In this document: positions 1 through 13,700 of the stretch, piece after piece
How the letters are laid out: the number at the start of each line of letters is the position of its first letter
Numbering within the stretch: position 1 is the stretch's first letter
Source of the DNA: Poseidonibacter lekithochrous
Lineage (GTDB): Bacteria; Campylobacterota; Campylobacteria; Campylobacterales; Arcobacteraceae
Direction of reading: 5' to 3'
Assembly: GCF_013283835.1 (NCBI RefSeq)
Contig: NZ_CP054052.1
Location: forward strand, 1,860,001 to 1,924,000
DNA length: 64,000 nucleotides
Notes under the pieces: model-generated
The model's input: the letters and a program-made list of their open reading frames with translations, nothing else
Database searches by the model: none
Told to the model about the DNA's origin: nothing
Translations under genes and position numbers: made by a program

Positions 1-440
1 CCTAAGATTGAACATATCTCCCTTGAAAAAGATAATCTTGTATTATCATAATAGTCTTTTCCTAGTTGAGCATTTAATGCAAGATATGGAATGTTAACTA
101 AACTAAATCCAATATAGGTTAATACGGAGAAAACTAATAAATACAGTATTGAGCTACTAGAAGTAGGGTGTGTTAGAAAATAAAATCCAATTAGAATTAA
201 AACCGAACCAATTAGAATCATATTTTTTCTTTTTATTCGAGTATCACTTAATCTACCAATAAAAGGGTCAGCAAGCATATCTAATAATCGTGCTATAAAT
301 AAAACAGCTCCTACAACAGCTACATTCATACCTACTTCATTTACATAAAAGTTTGGTAAATATATATAAAGTGGTAATCCTAAAAAAGCAATTGGTATTG
401 CTAATATTCCGTATGTTAATACTCTTAATAAATTTTTCAT
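1..440 (-). CDS. MFS transporter, N-terminal part (cut by window edge)
   Basis: The first 146 residues of a membrane transporter are visible; the rest lies beyond base 1. Translation from the ATG at 438-440 gives hydrophobic segments near residues 8-30, 40-55, 75-92 and 100-120. A loop between the second and third segments reads ADPFIGRLSDTRIKRK, the conserved D-x5-G-x-x-S-D-x5-R type loop of the major facilitator superfamily, here closest to the glycoside-pentoside-hexuronide (MelB-like) branch. The start codon overlaps the stop of the NTF2-like gene as ATGA, so the two are translationally coupled in one operon behind the SDR gene. The substrate cannot be read from the sequence. Superfamily confident; branch inferred. 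Confidence 0.8.
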   Translation of the reverse strand, partial: MKNLLRVLTYGILAIPIAFLGLPLYIYLPNFYVNEVGMNVAVVGAVLFIARLLDMLADPFIGRLSDTRIKRKNMILIGSVLILIGFYFLTHPTSSSSILYLLVFSVLTYIGFSLVNIPYLALNAQLGKDYYDNTRLSFSREICSIL

Positions 441-868
441 GTTTTTATCTTATTTTTTATAAATATTAATATATTTTTTAATATTGGTATTTTTTCAAAA
501 ACATTTTTAGAACTATCCCAATAATCTATATGAGATATTACTTTTCCATTTTCAGCAAATTCAACTCTACTTACTCCGGTTATACTCTCAAAAGAAGATT
601 TCTCATTCATTTTAAAGGAAAAAGTCCATTGAATATATGCTATATTTTGATTTATTGCACATTCATTAATTTTAAACTCTGGCTTATGTAAATTTTGAAA
701 CATCTCTTCATATATTTTATATAAAGCATTTAATGTATATGTTTTTTGAAAAGGGTCCTCAAAATATATATGTTCTTCATATATCTCTGCATATTTATCG
801 ATTTTTATATCTTTGTTTAGTTTCTCAAAGAAGTTTATATACTCTTCAAGTTTTTTTTCATAACTCAT
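437..868 (-). CDS. NTF2-like (SnoaL-type) small protein
   Basis: A 143-residue protein of the length and pattern of the nuclear-transport-factor-2 fold: an N-terminal helix, the segment YEEHIYFEDPF typical of the pocket entrance, then beta strands ending in ISHIDYWD. It has no signal peptide. Members are single-domain enzymes or binding proteins; the reaction here is unknown. ATGA overlaps join it to the SDR gene upstream and the MFS gene downstream, and an AAGG ribosome binding site sits at the SDR gene end. SDR plus NTF2-like plus MFS recalls clusters that, in other proteobacteria, also carry a cyclopropane-fatty-acid-synthase-like enzyme and an FAD oxidoreductase; those would lie beyond base 1 and are not seen. 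Confidence 0.75.
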   Translation of the reverse strand: MSYEKKLEEYINFFEKLNKDIKIDKYAEIYEEHIYFEDPFQKTYTLNALYKIYEEMFQNLHKPEFKINECAINQNIAYIQWTFSFKMNEKSSFESITGVSRVEFAENGKVISHIDYWDSSKNVFEKIPILKNILIFIKNKIKT

Positions 869-1617
869 TTTAAAAACCTTTTAGTAATTGATAGGGATAA
901 TTTGTAAGGAAGAAGATTTAAAAATCTTAGAAATAGGGATAATTTATAAGGAAATCTAATTTCAAATTTATAGGTATCATTTAAATTATTGTATATCTGT
1001 TTCGCTGCATCTTCTGGATCCATTAATTCAGGCATATCAAAATCATTTTTTGCTGTAAGTCTTGTTTTTACAAAACCATGATTTATTATTTGTATTTGTA
1101 TGTTTTTTGCTAATAATTCAGGTTGAATGGATTGAGCAAAATTTACTAATGCAGATTTAGAAGCACTATATGCTCCTCCATAAGGTAAACCAAAATAAGT
1201 AGATAAACTTGCATTAAAAACACAGTGTCCAAAACCTTGTTTTTCAAAATAGGGTATTAAAGTATTTAGAACTCTAACAGCTCCTAGATAGTTTATATTT
1301 GTCATATTCTCAAAGTCTTTTATATTCCATTCATTATATTTCATACTTTCATAAACACCAGCATTAAAAAAAACTGTATCCAAATGATCATTGGCTGAAA
1401 ATACTTCTTTTGTTGCTTTTATAATTGATTCAATATTTGAAACATCAACATTAAGTAAAAGTAAGTTTTCATACTCTTTTTTTAGTTCATTTAAAGCAGT
1501 TGAGCTTTCCGCGCTTCTTGCACTTGCAATTACATTTGAACCATCTTTTAAAAATTCTTTTACTAAGTTTAGTCCAATGCCACTACTACTACCTATAATC
1601 CATATATTCTTTTTCAT
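865..1617 (-). CDS. Short-chain dehydrogenase/reductase (SDR)
   Basis: A 250-residue classical SDR, an NAD(P)-dependent oxidoreductase with a Rossmann fold. The cofactor glycine motif is GSSSGIG near residue 9, NAG (FFNAGVY) lies near residue 87, and the catalytic Ser and YxxxK are seen in FNASLS and YSASK near residues 137 and 150. There is no signal peptide; a basic, Leu-rich C-terminal tail may associate with membrane. The start is supported by AAAGGA upstream of the ATG. It is the first gene of the operon with the NTF2-like and MFS genes, and the 151-base gap to the adhesin gene must hold its promoter. The substrate is unknown; the lipid or carotenoid context is only a guess. Confidence 0.85.
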   Translation of the reverse strand: MKKNIWIIGSSSGIGLNLVKEFLKDGSNVIASARSAESSTALNELKKEYENLLLLNVDVSNIESIIKATKEVFSANDHLDTVFFNAGVYESMKYNEWNIKDFENMTNINYLGAVRVLNTLIPYFEKQGFGHCVFNASLSTYFGLPYGGAYSASKSALVNFAQSIQPELLAKNIQIQIINHGFVKTRLTAKNDFDMPELMDPEDAAKQIYNNLNDTYKFEIRFPYKLSLFLRFLNLLPYKLSLSITKRFLK

Positions 1618-1743
1618 AATATGTCCTTTTAGAACAAAGTTATTAATATTTCTTATTATGTTAGTTTAGCTTTTATATATAGTTTTTTGTAGGAATAATA
1701 TGTCAGTTAAAAATCAAGTATATTTTGTGTAATTAAATAGAGG

Positions 1744-1773
1744 TATAACACCTAACCGAAGTTAGATGTTATA
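1744..1773 (-). terminator. Hairpin at the end of the adhesin gene
   Basis: A 13-pair stem (1744-1756 with 1761-1773, one G-U pair in the minus-strand RNA) closes on the tetraloop CGAA and contains the adhesin stop codon at 1769-1771. The following minus-strand bases are U-rich but broken, so it may be a modest terminator. It separates the secretion operon from the SDR operon. Confidence 0.6.
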
Positions 1774-4700
1774 TTACTACTGTGTCAGCTATTTCTTGTT
1801 GTACAAGTACTTTATATGATGAATCTTCACTATTTGTATATACATCATAAGTTACTGTATCAATCTCTTGTGTAGATGTAGAAGTCCAAGCTCCTGTACC
1901 ATCTTTTAATTCTACATTATCAGAAGAATCACCTGTAATTCTTAGTGTTTTATCTGCACTATCTGTCATATCTATTACATCTTGTAAAGATAGTTTTTCT
2001 AGAGTATGATCCCCATCTCTTAAGTTTAAGGTATCAATATTTTTTAGAGCACTATTATCTAAAGTAGAGAAGTCTATTCCATCATTCCCTTCTAATAATA
2101 AAGTATCATTATCAGTTGAGCTATTAGAACCTCCATCTAGTTTTAGATCATTAGGATCAAATACAAGTGTATCATCACCTAAACCAGCATCAATAGTGTC
2201 AGCTCCCGCTTTACCATCAATTAGTTCATCTGCTGCTGTACCATTTATTGTTTCAGCACTTGCTGTACCATCAATTTCAGCTTTTACATTTACTGTAACT
2301 GTTTCTGTATCATTACCATGAAGTTCTGTTGTATCAATGCTAGCTGTAATATCATCTATATCACCATTTGCTAACTGTGTATCACTAATTAATGTTGCTG
2401 TTGCATCACCATTAGCATCAACTTCTACACTATAAGTCCCATCTCCATTAGCAACAATTTCAACATCATTGCTATCTTTTAGAGTGATTCCACTTGGTAA
2501 ATTATCTAAGATTACTTTATCAGATAATACTTCACTTCCATCATTATCAAGTAAACCTGCATTTATTGTCATATCATATTGATATATATTTGTTATAGGA
2601 GCAAATGTTCCAACAATATTAAAGTCATCAATTTCCACCCATTCACTATTACCACCAGAGTGTACTATAAACTTAACATCTAAACTACCATCTGGTTTTA
2701 AGAAGACATTTGTCAAGGTATGAGTTTCCTCATTTAAATCTGAACTGTCTTTTTCACTATAAACTTCTGTACCATTAATTTCAACTACAAATTCATCTGT
2801 TCCACTGTCCCATTTACTTCCTCCATTAGTATCAATATCAGTATCAAAACTAATTGTTAGGGGCTGTCCAACATAAGCAGTATCAAAATAGAATGTTTTT
2901 ATAGCTTCAGAATTATTTCCTGATTCTATTTCCATTTCATTACTACTTCTACTAATATCCCCAGTCCAACCTTCTAGATTTGAATTGAAATTATTCGTTA
3001 CATCTATAACACTTCCAGCAACTGGGATTAATGTCTCATTACCTAAACTTACATCTAAAATAGCAGGAGATGCAATAACATCAACATCAACATTAATTGT
3101 AATATCAAAAGTTGTAATATCACCATTGGCATCTGAAGCATTTACTGTAATAACTTCACTTACATCAGCCATGAAGTTTGATGAATTTGCTTCATAAGTA
3201 TATGCGCCCGTATCAAAATTGAATTTAAACGTAGCACCTTCCGCTGTTGTTTCTTCTAGTTCTGTTGGTGATGAATTATTATATGTTGTTCCATCAATTA
3301 TGATTGAATCAATTTGTCCTGCACCATTGTAGTTAAAGTCAATATTATCTAATGCATTTCCACTTACAGAGCCATCAACAATCGTATCTTGTAGTGTTGC
3401 ATCTAAGTCATTTGGATCTGTTACAATAACAACTGGATCTGATGTTACTTTTAATTCATTTAAATATGTTAATGAAATACCAGTACCAACACCAATTACA
3501 TTTAGTTGATCTACTTGTAAAGTTGTATTAATAAAATCATCCCAATCACTAACAAAACTTGGACTTAATAAATCAGAATCTGGATCATCTGATTCAGATG
3601 TAGGTTCTCCATCTGTAATAAAGAAACCTAATGTATTAACAGATGGATCTGTACTAGGTGTAAAAGTAGTATTATCTATGGCTGATTCAATTGCTTCTTC
3701 ATAATTTGTTGAACCTCCATCTGTAAGAGCATTAATTGCAGCAATTGCAGCATCACCACTTGTAAAGTTGATTGATGTTGCACTTCCTGCAAATTCTACT
3801 AATTGTACATTTACATCACCAATATTATCATAAGCGGTGATTAGATTTTCTAAAGCATCTTTTGCTAAAGACAATCTAGTTTGACCATTACCTGCTGAAT
3901 TACCCATACTACCTGAAGTATCAAGAATTAATACAATATTTGTAGTTGCTGAGCCATTAAAGTCAAATGTAAGTGTTTGTTCTTCGTCAACTGATGTAGG
4001 TAAAGTGTTTATATCTTGTATAGTACCCGTATCACTATTAGTACCTAAAATTGCATTACTTGGGTTACTTATCTCCATTGTTAAGACTTCACTTGCTTCA
4101 TAAATATTATCTTGAGCAACTGTTATCACAATAGAAGGTGCTGATAAACTATTTGCTTCAATTTTTAGTGTATCACCATTTGATACAAAATCATTTATTT
4201 CACTAGTAGAGTTTAATACAACAATTGTTCCACTAGAATCTGTGTAAGTTATTGTATCAATATCTTCAACTTCAACAGTTCCAAGTGTAAGATCTAAATC
4301 TACAGTTGTATCAAATTCACTAAGTTTATCTTGTGATACTGTAAATTCTAATGTTGTATTTCCAACACTACCTTCTATTGCTAAGTCATCACTTGCAATA
4401 ATACTAACAACTGGAATTGTTTGATCATCTGTAATTGTACCTACACCTAATCCATCTGCAATTGTTGCATTTACACTTGGAGCACTTAAATTCATATTGA
4501 ATGATTCTGTATTTTCATATACATTATCATCTAGAATTGGAACTTCAATTGTAGTTGTTGTAGTTCCTGCTGTAATTGTTCCAGTTCCTCCAACTGCTGT
4601 GTAATCTGAACCAGCTATTGCTGTTCCATCTGATGTTGCATAAGTAAATGTTACATCTGCATCTGCTTCTCCACTTAATGTTACTGTAAATGTCATTGTT

Positions 4701-7700
4701 CCGGCATCTTCATCTACTGTTCTATCATTAATAGTTAAACTTGGTTTCGCTTCATCATCTGTAATTGTACCTACACCTAATCCATCTGCAATTGTTGCAT
4801 TTACACTTGGAGCACTTAAATTCATATTGAATGATTCTGTATTTTCATATACATTATCATCTAGAATTGGAACTTCAATTGTAGTTGTTGTAGTTCCTGC
4901 TGTAATTGTTCCAGTTCCTCCAACTGCTGTGTAATCTGAACCAGCTATTGCTGTTCCATCTGATGTTGCATAAGTAAATGTTACATCTGCATCTGCTTCT
5001 CCACTTAATGTTACTGTAAATGTCATTGTTCCGGCATCTTCATCTACTGTTCTATCATTAATAGTTAAACTTGGTTTCGCTTCATCATCTGTAATTGTAC
5101 CTACACCTAATCCATCTGCAATTGTTGCATTTACACTTGGAGCACTTAAATTCATATTGAATGATTCTGTATTTTCATATACATTATCATCTAGAATTGG
5201 AACTTCAATTGTAGTTGTTGTAGTTCCTGCTGTAATTGTTCCAGTTCCTCCAACTGCTGTGTAATCTGAACCAGCTATTGCTGTTCCATCTGATGTTGCA
5301 TAAGTAAATGTTACATCTGCATCTGCTTCTCCACTTAATGTTACTGTAAATGTCATTGTTCCGGCATCTTCATCTACTGTTCTATCATTAATAGTTAAAC
5401 TTGGTTTCGCTTCATCATCTGTAATTGTACCTACACCTAATCCATCTGCAATTGTTGCATTTACACTTGGAGCACTTAAATTCATATTGAATGATTCTGT
5501 ATTTTCATATACATTATCATCTAGAATTGGAACTTCAATTGTAGTTGTTGTAGTTCCTGCTGTAATTGTTCCAGTTCCTCCAACTGCTGTGTAATCTGAA
5601 CCAGCTATTGCTGTTCCATCTGATGTTGCATAAGTAAATGTTACATCTGCATCTGCTTCTCCACTTAATGTTACTGTAAATGTCATTGTTCCGGCATCTT
5701 CATCTACTGTTCTATCATTAATAGTTAAACTTGGTTTCGCTTCATCATCTGTAATTGTACCTACACCTAATCCATCTGCAATTGTTGCATTTACACTTGG
5801 AGCACTTAAATTCATATTGAATGATTCTGTATTTTCATATACATTATCATCTAGAATTGGAACTTCAATTGTAGTTGTTGTAGTTCCTGCTGTAATTGTT
5901 CCAGTTCCTCCAACTGCTGTGTAATCTGAACCAGCTATTGCTGTTCCATCTGATGTTGCATAAGTAAATGTTACATCTGCATCTGCTTCTCCACTTAATG
6001 TTACTGTAAATGTCATTGTTCCGGCATCTTCATCTACTGTTCTATCATTAATAGTTAAACTTGGTTTCGCTTCATCATCTGTAATTGTACCTACACCTAA
6101 TCCATCTGCAATTGTTGCATTTACACTTGGAGCACTTAAATTCATATTGAATGATTCTGTATTTTCATATACATTATCATCTAGAATTGGAACTTCAATT
6201 GTAGTTGTTGTAGTTCCTGCTGTAATTGTTCCAGTTCCTCCAACTGCTGTGTAATCTGAACCAGCTATTGCTGTTCCATCTGATGTTGCATAAGTAAATG
6301 TTACATCTGCATCTGCTTCTCCACTTAATGTTACTGTAAATGTCATTGTTCCGGCATCTTCATCTACTGTTCTATCATTAATAGTTAAACTTGGTTTCGC
6401 TTCATCATCTGTAATTGTACCTACACCTAATCCATCTGCAATTGTTGCATTTACACTTGGAGCACTTAAATTCATATTGAATGATTCTGTATTTTCATAT
6501 ACATTATCATCTAGAATTGGAACTTCAATTGTAGTTGTTGTAGTTCCTGCTGTAATTGTTCCAGTTCCTCCAACTGCTGTGTAATCTGAACCAGCTATTG
6601 CTGTTCCATCTGATGTTGCATAAGTAAATGTTACATCTGCATCTGCTTCTCCACTTAATGTTACTGTAAATGTCATTGTTCCGGCATCTTCATCTACTGT
6701 TCTATCATTAATAGTTAAACTTGGTTTCGCTTCATCATCTGTAATTGTACCTACACCTAATCCATCTGCAATTGTTGCATTTACACTTGGAGCACTTAAA
6801 TTCATATTGAATGATTCTGTATTTTCATATACATTATCATCTAGAATTGGAACTTCAATTGTAGTTGTTGTAGTTCCTGCTGTAATTGTTCCAGTTCCTC
6901 CAACTGCTGTGTAATCTGAACCAGCTATTGCTGTTCCATCTGATGTTGCATAAGTAAATGTTACATCTGCATCTGCTTCTCCACTTAATGTTACTGTAAA
7001 TGTCATTGTTCCGGCATCTTCATCTACTGTTCTATCATTAATAGTTAAACTTGGTTTCGCTTCATCATCTGTAATTGTACCTACACCTAATCCATCTGCA
7101 ATTGTTGCATTTACACTTGGAGCACTTAAATTCATATTGAATGATTCTGTATTTTCATATACATTATCATCTAGAATTGGAACTTCAATTGTAGTTGTTG
7201 TAGTTCCTGCTGTAATTGTTCCAGTTCCTCCAACTGCTGTGTAATCTGAACCAGCTATTGCTGTTCCATCTGATGTTGCATAAGTAAATGTTACATCTGC
7301 ATCTGCTTCTCCACTTAATGTTACTGTAAATGTCATTGTTCCGGCATCTTCATCTACTGTTCTATCATTAATAGTTAAACTTGGTTTCGCTTCATCATCT
7401 GTAATTGTACCTACACCTAATCCATCTGCAATTGTTGCATTTACACTTGGAGCACTTAAATTCATATTGAATGATTCTGTATTTTCATATACATTATCAT
7501 CTAGAATTGGAACTTCAATTGTAGTTGTTGTAGTTCCTGCTGTAATTGTTCCAGTTCCTCCAACTGCTGTGTAATCTGAACCAGCTATTGCTGTTCCATC
7601 TGATGTTGCATAAGTAAATGTTACATCTGCATCTGCTTCTCCACTTAATGTTACTGTAAATGTCATTGTTCCGGCATCTTCATCTACTGTTCTATCATTA

Positions 7701-10700
7701 ATAGTTAAACTTGGTTTCGCTTCATCATCTGTAATTGTACCTACACCTAATCCATCTGCAATTGTTGCATTTACACTTGGAGCACTTAAATTCATATTGA
7801 ATGATTCTGTATTTTCATATACATTATCATCTAGAATTGGAACTTCAATTGTAGTTGTTGTAGTTCCTGCTGTAATTGTTCCAGTTCCTCCAACTGCTGT
7901 GTAATCTGAACCAGCTATTGCTGTTCCATCTGATGTTGCATAAGTAAATGTTACATCTGCATCTGCTTCTCCACTTAATGTTACTGTAAATGTCATTGTT
8001 CCGGCATCTTCATCTACTGTTCTATCATTAATAGTTAAACTTGGTTTCGCTTCATCATCTGTAATTGTACCTACACCTAATCCATCTGCAATTGTTGCAT
8101 TTACACTTGGAGCACTTAAATTCATATTGAATGATTCTGTATTTTCATATACATTATCATCTAGAATTGGAACTTCAATTGTAGTTGTTGTAGTTCCTGC
8201 TGTAATTGTTCCAGTTCCTCCAACTGCTGTGTAATCTGAACCAGCTATTGCTGTTCCATCTGATGTTGCATAAGTAAATGTTACATCTGCATCTGCTTCT
8301 CCACTTAATGTTACTGTAAATGTCATTGTTCCGGCATCTTCATCTACTGTTCTATCATTAATAGTTAAACTTGGTTTCGCTTCATCATCTGTAATTGTAC
8401 CTACACCTAATCCATCTGCAATTGTTGCATTTACACTTGGAGCACTTAAATTCATATTGAATGATTCTGTATTTTCATATACATTATCATCTAGAATTGG
8501 AACTTCAATTGTAGTTGTTGTAGTTCCTGCTGTAATTGTTCCAGTTCCTCCAACTGCTGTGTAATCTGAACCAGCTATTGCTGTTCCATCTGATGTTGCA
8601 TAAGTAAATGTTACATCTGCATCTGCTTCTCCACTTAATGTTACTGTAAATGTCATTGTTCCGGCATCTTCATCTACTGTTCTATCATTAATAGTTAAAC
8701 TTGGTTTCGCTTCATCATCTGTAATTGTACCTACACCTAATCCATCTGCAATTGTTGCATTTACACTTGGAGCACTTAAATTCATATTGAATGATTCTGT
8801 ATTTTCATATACATTATCATCTAGAATTGGAACTTCAATTGTAGTTGTTGTAGTTCCTGCTGTAATTGTTCCAGTTCCTCCAACTGCTGTGTAATCTGAA
8901 CCAGCTATTGCTGTTCCATCTGATGTTGCATAAGTAAATGTTACATCTGCATCTGCTTCTCCACTTAATGTTACTGTAAATGTCATTGTTCCGGCATCTT
9001 CATCTACTGTTCTATCATTAATAGTTAAACTTGGTTTCGCTTCATCATCAATAATGATTGCAGTGTCACTAGATACGCCTAAAGTAGCGTTCATTACACC
9101 TGAAATATTCATTGCTAAAGATTCAGCATTTTCAGATACATTGTCATCATATACAGCAATTGTAAAGCTTGGTTTTCCAGAACTTCCTACTGGAATTAAT
9201 ACTTCTAATCCAGTTCCATCTGTAAGTGATGTTATTTGTCCTGCACTTAATACTGTTGCAGTTCCTCCTGCATCTGTATATGTTATAGAATCTATATCTG
9301 CTAATTCTACTTCATCTAAATCAAGTTTTGCAACAACTTTTGTTTCAAAGTTACTTACATTATCTTGTGAGATTTCAAAGACTATCGTATCATTTGCTAC
9401 ACCTTCTACGGCTAAGTCATCTGTTGCTACGATTTTTACTGTTGGTTTATCTCCTTCTTTGTCCTCTTCATCTTCTATTGCTGCTGTATCACTTGATACT
9501 CCAAGATCTGCATTTACTGCTCCTGAGATATTCATTCCAAATTCTTCTGATTGTTCATAAATATCATCATCTACTGCTGTTATTGTAAAGCTTGGTTTTC
9601 CAGAACTTCCTACTGGAATTAATACTTCTAATCCAGTTCCATCTGTAAGTGATGTTATTTGTCCTGCACTTAATACTGTTGCAGTTCCTCCTGCATCTGT
9701 ATATGTTATAGAATCTATATCTGCTAATTCTACTTCATCTAAATCAAGTTTTGCAACAACTTTTGTTTCAAAGTTACTTACATTATCTTGTGAGATTTCA
9801 AAGACTATCGTATCATTTGCTACACCTTCTACGGCTAAGTCATCTGTTGCTACGATTTTTACTGTTGGTTTATCTCCTTCTTTGTCCTCTTCATCTTCTA
9901 TTGCTGCTGTATCACTTGATACTCCAAGATCTGCATTTACTGCTCCTGAGATATTCATTCCAAATTCTTCTGATTGTTCATAAATATCATCATCTACTGC
10001 TGTTATTGTAAAGCTTGGTTTTCCAGAACTTCCTACTGGAATTAATACTTCTAATCCAGTTCCATCTGTAAGTGATGTTATTTGTCCTGCACTTAATACT
10101 GTTGCAGTTCCTCCTGCATCTGTATATGTTATAGAATCTATATCTGCTAATTCTACTTCATCTAAATCAAGTTTTGCAACAACTTTTGTTTCAAAGTTAC
10201 TTACATTATCTTGTGAGATTTCAAAGACTATCGTATCATTTGCTACACCTTCTACGGCTAAGTCATCTGTTGCTACGATTTTTACTGTTGGTTTATCTCC
10301 TTCTTTGTCCTCTTCATCTTCTATTGCTGCTGTATCACTTGATACTCCAAGATCTGCATTTACTGCTCCTGAGATATTCATTCCAAATTCTTCTGATTGT
10401 TCATAAATATCATCATCTACTGCTGTTATTGTAAAGCTTGGTTTTCCAGAACTTCCTACTGGAATTAATACTTCTAATCCAGTTCCATCTGTAAGTGATG
10501 TTATTTGTCCTGCACTTAATACTGTTGCAGTTCCTCCTGCATCTGTATATGTTATAGAATCTATATCTGCTAATTCTACTTCATCTAAATCAAGTTTTGC
10601 AACAACTTTTGTTTCAAAGTTACTTACATTATCTTGTGAGATTTCAAAGACTATCGTATCATTTGCTACACCTTCTACGGCTAAGTCATCTGTTGCTACG

Positions 10701-13700
10701 ATTTTTACTGTTGGTTTATCTCCTTCTTTGTCCTCTTCATCTTCTATTGCTGCTGTATCACTTGATACTCCAAGATCTGCATTTACTGCTCCTGAGATAT
10801 TCATTCCAAATTCTTCTGATTGTTCATAAATATCATCATCTACTGCTGTTATTGTAAAGCTTGGTTTTCCAGAACTTCCTACTGGAATTAATACTTCTAA
10901 TCCAGTTCCATCTGTAAGTGATGTTATTTGTCCTGCACTTAATACTGTTGCAGTTCCTCCTGCATCTGTATATGTTATAGAATCTATATCTGCTAATTCT
11001 ACTTCATCTAAATCAAGTTTTGCAACAACTTTTGTTTCAAAGTTACTTACATTATCTTGTGAGATTTCAAAGACTATCGTATCATTTGCTACACCTTCTA
11101 CGGCTAAGTCATCTGTTGCTACGATTTTTACTGTTGGTTTATCTCCTTCTTTGTCCTCTTCATCTTCTATTGCTGCTGTATCACTTGATACTCCAAGATC
11201 TGCATTTACTGCTCCTGAGATATTCATTCCAAATTCTTCTGATTGTTCATAAATATCATCATCTACTGCTGTTATTGTAAAGCTTGGTTTTCCAGAACTT
11301 CCTACTGGAATTAATACTTCTAATCCAGTTCCATCTGTAAGTGATGTTATTTGTCCTGCACTTAATACTGTTGCAGTTCCTCCTGCATCTGTATATGTTA
11401 TAGAATCTATATCTGCTAATTCTACTTCATCTAAATCAAGTTTTGCAACAACTTTTGTTTCAAAGTTACTTACATTATCTTGTGAGATTTCAAAGACTAT
11501 CGTATCATTTGCTACACCTTCTACGGCTAAGTCATCTGTTGCTACGATTTTTACTGTTGGTTTATCTCCTTCTTTGTCCTCTTCATCTTCTATTGCTGCT
11601 GTATCACTTGATACTCCAAGATCTGCATTTACTGCTCCTGAGATATTCATTCCAAATTCTTCTGATTGTTCATAAATATCATCATCTACTGCTGTTATTG
11701 TAAAGCTTGGTTTTCCAGAACTTCCTACTGGAATTAATACTTCTAATCCAGTTCCATCTGTAAGTGATGTTATTTGTCCTGCACTTAATACTGTTGCAGT
11801 TCCTCCTGCATCTGTATATGTTATAGAATCTATATCTGCTAATTCTACTTCATCTAAATCAAGTTTTGCAACAACTTTTGTTTCAAAGTTACTTACATTA
11901 TCTTGTGAGATTTCAAAGACTATCGTATCATTTGCTACACCTTCTACGGCTAAGTCATCTGTTGCTACGATTTTTACTGTTGGTTTATCTCCTTCTTTGT
12001 CCTCTTCATCTTCTATTGCTGCTGTATCACTTGATACTCCAAGATCTGCATTTACTGCTCCTGAGATATTCATTCCAAATTCTTCTGATTGTTCATAAAT
12101 ATCATCATCTACTGCTGTTATTGTAAAGCTTGGTTTTCCAGAACTTCCTACTGGAATTAATACTTCTAATCCAGTTCCATCTGTAAGTGATGTTATTTGT
12201 CCTGCACTTAATACTGTTGCAGTTCCTCCTGCATCTGTATATGTTATAGAATCTATATCTGCTAATTCTACTTCATCTAAATCAAGTTTTGCAACAACTT
12301 TTGTTTCAAAGTTACTTACATTATCTTGTGAGATTTCAAAGACTATCGTATCATTTGCTACACCTTCTACGGCTAAGTCATCTGTTGCTACGATTTTTAC
12401 TGTTGGTTTATCTCCTTCTTTGTCCTCTTCATCTTCTATTGCTGCTGTATCACTTGATACTCCAAGATCTGCATTTACTGCTCCTGAGATATTCATTCCA
12501 AATTCTTCTGATTGTTCATAAATATCATCATCTACTGCTGTTATTGTAAAGCTTGGTTTTCCAGAACTTCCTACTGGAATTAATACTTCTAATCCAGTTC
12601 CATCTGTAAGTGATGTTATTTGTCCTGCACTTAATACTGTTGCAGTTCCTCCTGCATCTGTATATGTTATAGAATCTATATCTGCTAATTCTACTTCATC
12701 TAAATCAAGTTTTGCAACAACTTTTGTTTCAAAGTTACTTACATTATCTTGTGAGATTTCAAAGACTATCGTATCATTTGCTACACCTTCTACGGCTAAG
12801 TCATCTGTTGCTACGATTTTTACTGTTGGTTTATCTCCTTCTTTGTCCTCTTCATCTTCTATTGCTGCTGTATCACTTGATACTCCAAGATCTGCATTTA
12901 CTGCTCCTGAGATATTCATTCCAAATTCTTCTGATTGTTCATAAATATCATCATCTACTGCTGTTATTGTAAAGCTTGGTTTTCCAGAACTTCCTACTGG
13001 AATTAATACTTCTAATCCAGTTCCATCTGTAAGTGATGTTATTTGTCCTGCACTTAATACTGTTGCAGTTCCTCCTGCATCTGTATATGTTATAGAATCT
13101 ATATCTGCTAATTCTACTTCATCTAAATCAAGTTTTGCAACAACTTTTGTTTCAAAGTTACTTACATTATCTTGTGAGATTTCAAAGACTATCGTATCAT
13201 TTGCTACACCTTCTACGGCTAAGTCATCTGTTGCTACGATTTTTACTGTTGGTTTATCTCCTTCTTTGTCCTCTTCATCTTCTATTGCTGCTGTATCACT
13301 TGATACTCCAAGATCTGCATTTACTGCTCCTGAGATATTCATTCCAAATTCTTCTGATTGTTCATAAATATCATCATCTACTGCTGTTATTGTAAAGCTT
13401 GGTTTTCCAGAACTTCCTACTGGAATTAATACTTCTAATCCAGTTCCATCTGTAAGTGATGTTATTTGTCCTGCACTTAATACTGTTGCAGTTCCTCCTG
13501 CATCTGTATATGTTATAGAATCTATATCTGCTAATTCTACTTCATCTAAATCAAGTTTTGCAACAACTTTTGTTTCAAAGTTACTTACATTATCTTGTGA
13601 GATTTCAAAGACTATCGTATCATTTGCTACACCTTCTACGGCTAAGTCATCTGTTGCTACGATTTTTACTGTTGGTTTATCTCCTTCTTTGTCCTCTTCA

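Noticed and set aside
1391-1669. Plus-strand 92-codon frame opposite the SDR gene
   Set aside because: Antisense shadow; the SDR catalytic motifs on the minus strand are intact.
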